Assembly: GCA_905221605.1 (NCBI GenBank)
Contig: CAJNDS010001643.1
Location: 1-12,130 of the forward strand
Source of the DNA: Symbiodinium natans
Taxonomy: Eukaryota > Sar > Dinophyceae > Suessiales > Symbiodiniaceae
Length of the DNA: 12,130 nt
Direction: 5' to 3'
The notes below the pieces were generated by a model. The model saw nothing but the letters and a program-made list of their open reading frames with translations, did not search any database and was not told where the DNA came from. Positions 8,672-12,130 of this stretch are shown here, one piece after another. Positions within the stretch are counted from its first letter, which is position 1, and every line of letters begins with the position of its first letter. Made by a program: the position numbers and the translations under genes.

Positions 8672-9210
8672 CGCCGGCGTTCCGCGTACTGAGTTTATAC
8701 TCTAAAAGGGCATTTCGAAGGTCCGGCCACTAGGAAGCGCGTTCCTCGTACTGAGTTTGTACTTGGTTTTGTGCTCCAAAAAAGCAGTTTCAAGATCAGG
8801 CCACCGGAAGAACCTTCCACGTACTGAATTTGCAGTCACTGGAAGAGCGTTCCGTGCACTGAATTTGCATTCCAAAAGAACATATTGAAGGCCCGGCCGC
8901 TGGAAGAGCTATCCGCATACTGAGTTCAAAAAGAGCACTTTGAACGCCCGGCCACCTGAAGAGCGTTCCGCGTGGTACTCCGAAGAGCGTTCTGCGTGGT
9001 ACTCCGCCCGAAGAGTGTCCCGTGTAGTGATTTAGCACTCAAAAGGAGTAGTACAAGGCCCGGCCAGGGGAGAAGCGTTCTACGTACTGAATTTATATTC
9101 CAAAAGAGCAGAATTTCAATGCCCAGACACTGGAAGAGCGTTCTGCGTACGGAGTTACAGTTTGTACTCCAAAAAATCAATTTTAAGGCACTGCCATTGG
9201 AAGGTTTCAA
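8672..9210. repeat. Second, irregular minisatellite (about 10 units, roughly 28-70 bp)
   Basis: Recurrent motifs are GGAAGAGCGTTC, CGTACTGAGTTTGTACTCC, CAAAAGAGCA and GAAGGCCCGGCC. Units begin near 8676, 8729, 8801, 8836, 8899, 8953, 8981, 9009, 9066 and 9127. Full units are about 55-65 bp; two at 8953-9008 are shortened to about 28 bp by loss of the second half. Open frames through it (8796-9038 minus, 8926-9327 minus, 8972-9253 plus) are repeat by-products. It shares no motif with the 50-bp array. Confidence 0.85.
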
Positions 9211-9254
9211 TAGACACGTGAAAAACTCAATACATGCAGACATGGACAAGTAAA

Positions 9255-9805
9255 TCAGAAAGCGAACCCCCCCATACGGATTTTGGAACGGCGGAATCGC
9301 GCTTGGCCAGCCATGTGAACCCTCCACGGTCGGCCCGACTTCAGGGACAACTTCTTCTTCTCAAAGTCGACACATCCAATTATTTCAAGATGTCGTACCG
9401 GTTCCTGATGGACCCACACAGCCGGTATCTTCTTCTTCTCGAAAGTTCGGCCGACGGCCTCCATTCCACGCTTCATAGGGAGCTCGATTAACAACCGTCG
9501 CACACGTGTAATATAGGAGGTCATACAAGATTTTATCCATCCACAATAGTGTGATGCCACTTCGCGAATGGCCCGAAGGAATTCCAGCACAGCTCTAGAC
9601 CCAGACAAGCCAAGTCGGCACGTGGAATTGGGTCAAAGGCGTACACGGCGGCGGCTTGCCCCGCCGGAAAATCTACACGTCTCTCCAAAGATACGACTGC
9701 ATTCAAGGATGGTGTCACTCCAACCCATAATCCAGGCCCAACCTTCTCCAACAACACTCGATGGTGCCAAAGGAAACCATTGGCGTCATAGGGGTAGTGC
9801 CTCAA
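9255..9805 (-). pseudogene. Broken reading frame of uncertain origin, possibly retroelement-derived
   Basis: On the minus strand, 9805-9533 encodes 90 residues with the phrases GFLWHHRVLL, GLWVGVTPSL and VYAFDPIPRADL. The overlapping frame 9608-9255 then continues for 117 residues, with Lys/Arg-rich stretches and FEKKK twice, 26 residues apart. The WHHRVLL...W...TP pattern reminds me of polyprotein segments from retroelements of some protists, but that is recollection and not a confident family call. If one gene, a frameshift lies between about 9530 and 9610. GC content is higher than the flanks, which fits an inserted element. It could equally be chance open frames in GC-richer DNA. Confidence 0.3.
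9351..9440. repeat. Short direct repeat, CTTCTTCTTCTC, 78 bp apart
   Basis: CTTCTTCTTCTC followed by a similar (G)AAAGT(T)CG occurs at 9351 and 9429. The spacing is a multiple of three, so on the minus strand both encode FEKKK in the same frame. This suggests an old internal duplication in the broken reading frame, or two independent pyrimidine runs. Confidence 0.6.
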
Positions 9806-10510
9806 GATTTAAGATTCCCTAATATCGAGAGTTCGTGGATCTGTTGCCATCCTTAGATTACGACGGGAGTCAGTGGACCAAGCCTCCTATCCAAAAATGC
9901 CTTTATTGCCCCAAAGGTAGAAGATTGAACCCTCTCCGGTATTGATTCGGAATCCGAGGATGAAGAGTCTTCAAGATCGGGAATGGGACCCCGTGCGCTA
10001 AGTCTTCTGCTGTAAAGAAACGCCACGAACATGACGATCAAGACCTGCTCCACCACACAATTTCCCTGAAACAAGATTCGATAGATGAATTCATTATCTC
10101 AAGTAACCATTATCCTCGGGCCACTTCCTGCCGAAAAACACCCAGATCATTCTCCAGTCTCAAGATTTCTGAATTATTCGAGATCCAAAGAGATCGTAGA
10201 ATATATGTTGTTGTCACTATCGCACCGAGGACCCGAGGGCTAAATATTAATCTTCAATATGAAATGGGGATTTGTCAGTGCATTCGCTCAGAAAATACGT
10301 AGACTATATATCTCATCTATTGAAATATATAAATCTGTTCTTTCGTCCATCAATATAAAATATTTTGAAAATGAAATCCTTGAAATGAGAGATGATGAAA
10401 AGAAGACCAAATATCAAAAATAAAAAGAGAAAAGATTTCCATTTCCCAATCAAGAAATAGTTTTTGCCCAAACGAGAAGAAAAAACAAATCTTGATATTT
10501 CAAATGATAA
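9806..10510. other. No supported gene; composition shifts to AT-rich
   Basis: The left part (to about 10080) has moderate GC and a 73-codon minus-strand open frame (9853-10074) with a Ser/Asp/Glu-rich patch and no recognisable domain. It is in a different frame from the broken gene to its left, so I do not join them. From about 10240 the sequence is strongly AT-rich with A-rich runs and nothing gene-like. Confidence 0.45.
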
Positions 10511-10556
10511 CTTATTTATTTATTTATATTTCGGCCCTAATCACTTGAATAGGGCC
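10511..10556 (-). mobile_element. Possible LINE 3' terminus: hairpin followed by (TAAA)n
   Basis: Read on the minus strand, GGCCCTA and TAGGGCC form a perfect 7-bp stem around a 10-base loop (10533-10556). The sequence then runs GCCGAAATATAAATAAATAA. A hairpin followed by a short tandem tail is a common 3' end of non-LTR elements. Nothing coding is recognisable on the minus strand to its right, so at most a very short 5'-truncated copy is present. It may also be a chance hairpin beside a TTTA microsatellite. Confidence 0.35.
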
Positions 10557-10797
10557 TCCTAGGATAATCTTCTAGAGCCTCCTGGGATATTCAAAGACAA
10601 TCCTCCTAATTTATCAGAGTATACTCCCAAAAATACAAATTAAAAATATAGAAATCTGAATATCCTCATACGACACGAACGGTAACTATATTCCGAAATA
10701 CCAATTAAGAATCTATATAGAAATGCCAGAATTCTCATGAAAGAATACGATCATCAAGATAATAATTATAAATTCTTTATCCCATCTCCAAATTCCT

Positions 10798-11115
10798 CAT
10801 TCGTTGTGGGGGTATCTCTACCATTTTGATTCAAGAGATCATTTTACGATCTCAATTCGAAACCTCGGGGTTGTTATCGGAGGCGTCGCAACGACGCCCA
10901 ATGATTATACTCCTGCCAATAACGAATTGATTGAAATAGATCTCTTGATAAAGGTATTCGAATTTGATCCTCGATTACGCCATCGTATCTCCCTTTGCCA
11001 TTTCGGCTCCAATTCGAGCGACCGAGGAGCCAACCACGACTACAAAGACTTACATAGAGCACAAGGGTCCAGGGCGCAACAACGCACAACGCAAAATATT
11101 GGCGTCATGTTTTAG
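10798..11115 (+). pseudogene. Decayed endonuclease-like end of a second non-LTR retrotransposon
   Basis: Codons 10847-11080 align without a gap to 78 residues of the LINE at 4529-6469. R-x-Q-x-E, GLL, RRP..IL, Y-x-x-L-x-LD-x-A-x-VSP and TY-x-E-x-K...RN are all in register (about 32 identities by my count). Four in-frame stops (10928, 10937, 10946, 10949) fall between RRP and the LD motif. The key Asp of RPAD is replaced (RPMI). Upstream, HSLWGYLY at 10798-10821 in another frame matches the H..LRD..Y segment. Downstream, QNIGVMF (about 11092-11112), again shifted, matches QNMGFEPVVF. This is an old, dead copy on the opposite strand, likely from a related family. The CCHC knuckle and RT parts are absent or unrecognisable. 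Confidence 0.8.
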
Positions 11116-11690
11116 GATGCATAAGTCTTCCCCTTGTAAAGAGTGTTCGTCCGGTTCGTGGGTGTATGTCTTAGTTTTGGGACGGGTTTTTCAATATACG
11201 ATTGGGAATCTCGGGATGACGAAATGATCTTATTATTTGAAGTTATTCTAGACGATATTTAATTCGTGGATTTCCGTATTGGTTTCCAATCTATCATCCT
11301 TGGAATATTGGGAGATTAAAATAAATGTTCGAACGATTTCTTTTCTTAATGATTTATGAGAAGATCAAATGGGACATATATCGTCGGCCGAGTAATTATC
11401 GACATCATTTGTAATCTAGAGTGGTTTTCTTATTATAATAATGCATCGTGAAAATGCCCATGAGAATATCGTAATATTAAATTCAATTTAATATATAAGG
11501 TCCATTCCCCTCCCCCCCCTCCCTCCCCAAATAATTTTAAGATTATCGGGAACCCTAAATATTATAGATTAGGATTAAGATAGAGTTAAAGAAGTCTTGA
11601 AACTTGAAGATCTAAATTTTCCAAATTGTCCAATTCCACGATCGCCAGAATTCCATATCAATATGGGGGTTGTCTAATTTTCTTGTTCCC
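11116..11690. other. AT-rich stretch, no gene seen
   Basis: This region holds short open frames only, with TTAAATTCAATTTAA-like tracts around 11478-11492 and one C-rich run (11505-11528). I could not extend the retrotransposon homology confidently beyond about 11115. Confidence 0.5.
11505..11528 (-). other. Homopyrimidine run; G-quadruplex-capable on the minus strand
   Basis: Twenty-four bases are pure pyrimidine on the plus strand. The minus strand reads four or more G-runs of 3 to 8 separated by single A bases, meeting the usual G-quadruplex pattern with one-base loops. It stands out in AT-rich surroundings. Confidence 0.8.
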
Positions 11691-11711
11691 AGGAAAGCAC
11701 CAAGCGCCGCG

Positions 11712-11741
11712 CCTTTCGCGGACCTTTCGCGCCCTTTCGCG
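11712..11741. repeat. Three copies of CCTTTCGCG
   Basis: CCTTTCGCG occurs at 11712-11720, 11723-11731 and 11733-11741, separated by one or two bases. It is a small GC-rich microrepeat at the start of the GC-richer right edge. Open frames on both strands here (11670-11924 plus, 11658-11948 minus) have no domain I recognise. Confidence 0.85.
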
Positions 11742-11816
11742 GAGACGCAAAACTATCATAGAGTTTTCGTCGATGATATAGTCGACATAACCAAGTACAA
11801 ACAGCAGGGAAGCTGG

Positions 11817-11845
11817 GTGCGTTTTCCAAGCCCCCCAAAATGCAC
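11817..11845. other. Inverted repeat GTGCGTTTT / AAAATGCAC
   Basis: Nine-base arms with one mismatch flank an 11-base C-rich spacer. The arms resemble the GTGCGTTTAGG / CCTAAACGCAC ends of the 107-bp repeat just downstream, so this may be a diverged relative of that repeat's junction. Confidence 0.5.
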
Positions 11846-11928
11846 TTTGCCCTCGCACCCCAAGAAGGGGAATCAATGTGCTGGTTTCAATGCTTGTGGA
11901 CAAGTGGTCGACAAAACCGAATAACGGT

Positions 11929-12130
11929 CCGCCCCTAAAGGCACCCATAGTACAGGATTCAGCCTACTTGGGGCTCATACTGATCGAATATCTTGTCTCT
12001 TAACCCTCAAGCCCCAATGCGAGTGCGTTTAGGGACCGCGCCTAAACGCACCCATTGTGCAGGTTTCAGCCTATTTGGGTTCATACTGATAGAATATCCT
12101 GTCTCTTAAGCCGCAAACCCCAATGCGAGT
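11929..12130. repeat. 107-bp tandem unit, two copies (second cut by window end)
   Basis: The unit at 11929-12035 is repeated from 12036 to the window end. Shared blocks include GGTTTCAGCCTA or GATTCAGCCTA, CTCATACTGAT or TTCATACTGAT, GAATATC, TGTCTCTTAA and CCCCAATGCGAGT. Each unit opens with CCTAAA(C/G)GCAC and closes with GTGCGTTTAGG. I cannot tell how many further copies lie to the right. Confidence 0.9.
12023..12051. other. Perfect 11-bp inverted repeat at the 107-bp unit junction
   Basis: GTGCGTTTAGG (12023-12033) and CCTAAACGCAC (12041-12051) are exact reverse complements separated by GACCGCG. The unit core is thus bounded by terminal inverted repeats: CCTAAAGGCAC at 11934-11944 pairs with 12023-12033 with one mismatch. 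This could be a cruciform-forming junction or the ends of a very small MITE-like element. Confidence 0.85.

Noticed and set aside
11658-11948. Open frames of 84-96 codons on both strands near the right edge
   Set aside because: No domain is recognised, both strands are equally open, and the ends run into the 107-bp repeat.
12023-12051. Plant-type telomere motif TTTAGGG and its complement
   Set aside because: It occurs only once, as part of an inverted repeat, not as a telomeric tandem run.

Overview
The window looks like repeat-rich nuclear DNA of a eukaryote. It contains thousands of bases of tandem minisatellite, decayed non-LTR retrotransposon pieces and AT-rich intergenic sequence. There is no intact host gene that I can support, no operon-like gene packing, no tRNA or rRNA and no CRISPR array. 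The lineage cannot be fixed from the sequence; a protist or alga-like genome is a guess based on the type of retroelement. Both recognisable coding remnants are C-terminal ends of non-LTR retrotransposons that carry a CCHC knuckle followed by a restriction-like (PD-(D/E)XK-like) endonuclease region.

Layout: 1-892 is AT-rich sequence without a convincing gene. From about 893 to 4014 runs a minisatellite with a 50-bp unit (hallmarks CATTTCGTC, GTTGCAATGATCCTGCC and GGATATTCTTG). The same array resumes after 6470 and ends near 8320, giving roughly 100 units in all. Inside it, a 303-bp higher-order block is duplicated at 2569-3174. A 273-bp stretch of array (3742-4014) is copied again on the far side of a 411-bp GC-rich insert (4015-4425). 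That second copy was later split by a 1,941-bp minus-strand non-LTR retrotransposon (4529-6469), flanked by a perfect 13-bp target-site duplication. The intact left copy serves as an internal 'empty site', so the order of events can be read: array, then duplication with the GC-rich insert, then LINE insertion.

The LINE is 5'-truncated. Its coding region (5015-6469, minus strand) begins just after where the reverse transcriptase catalytic core would lie. It has decayed into three blocks in two frames and ends with a complete CCHC/endonuclease-like C-terminus, followed by a 486-nt 3' UTR with no poly(A) tail. A much older plus-strand relative lies at 10798-11115. It can be aligned without gaps over 78 codons to the first copy despite four in-frame stops.

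The remainder is an irregular GC-richer block: a 31-nt alternating pyrimidine-purine tract at 8533-8563, a second irregular minisatellite (about 8672-9210) and a broken minus-strand reading frame of uncertain, possibly mobile-element, origin (9255-9805). AT-rich sequence follows, with a (TTTA)n-plus-hairpin terminus (10511-10556) and a G-quadruplex-capable tract (11505-11528). At the right edge a 107-bp tandem unit has ends forming a perfect 11-bp inverted repeat (11929-12130, cut by the window end). I see no gene system acting together; the story here is satellite growth and retrotransposon invasion and decay.
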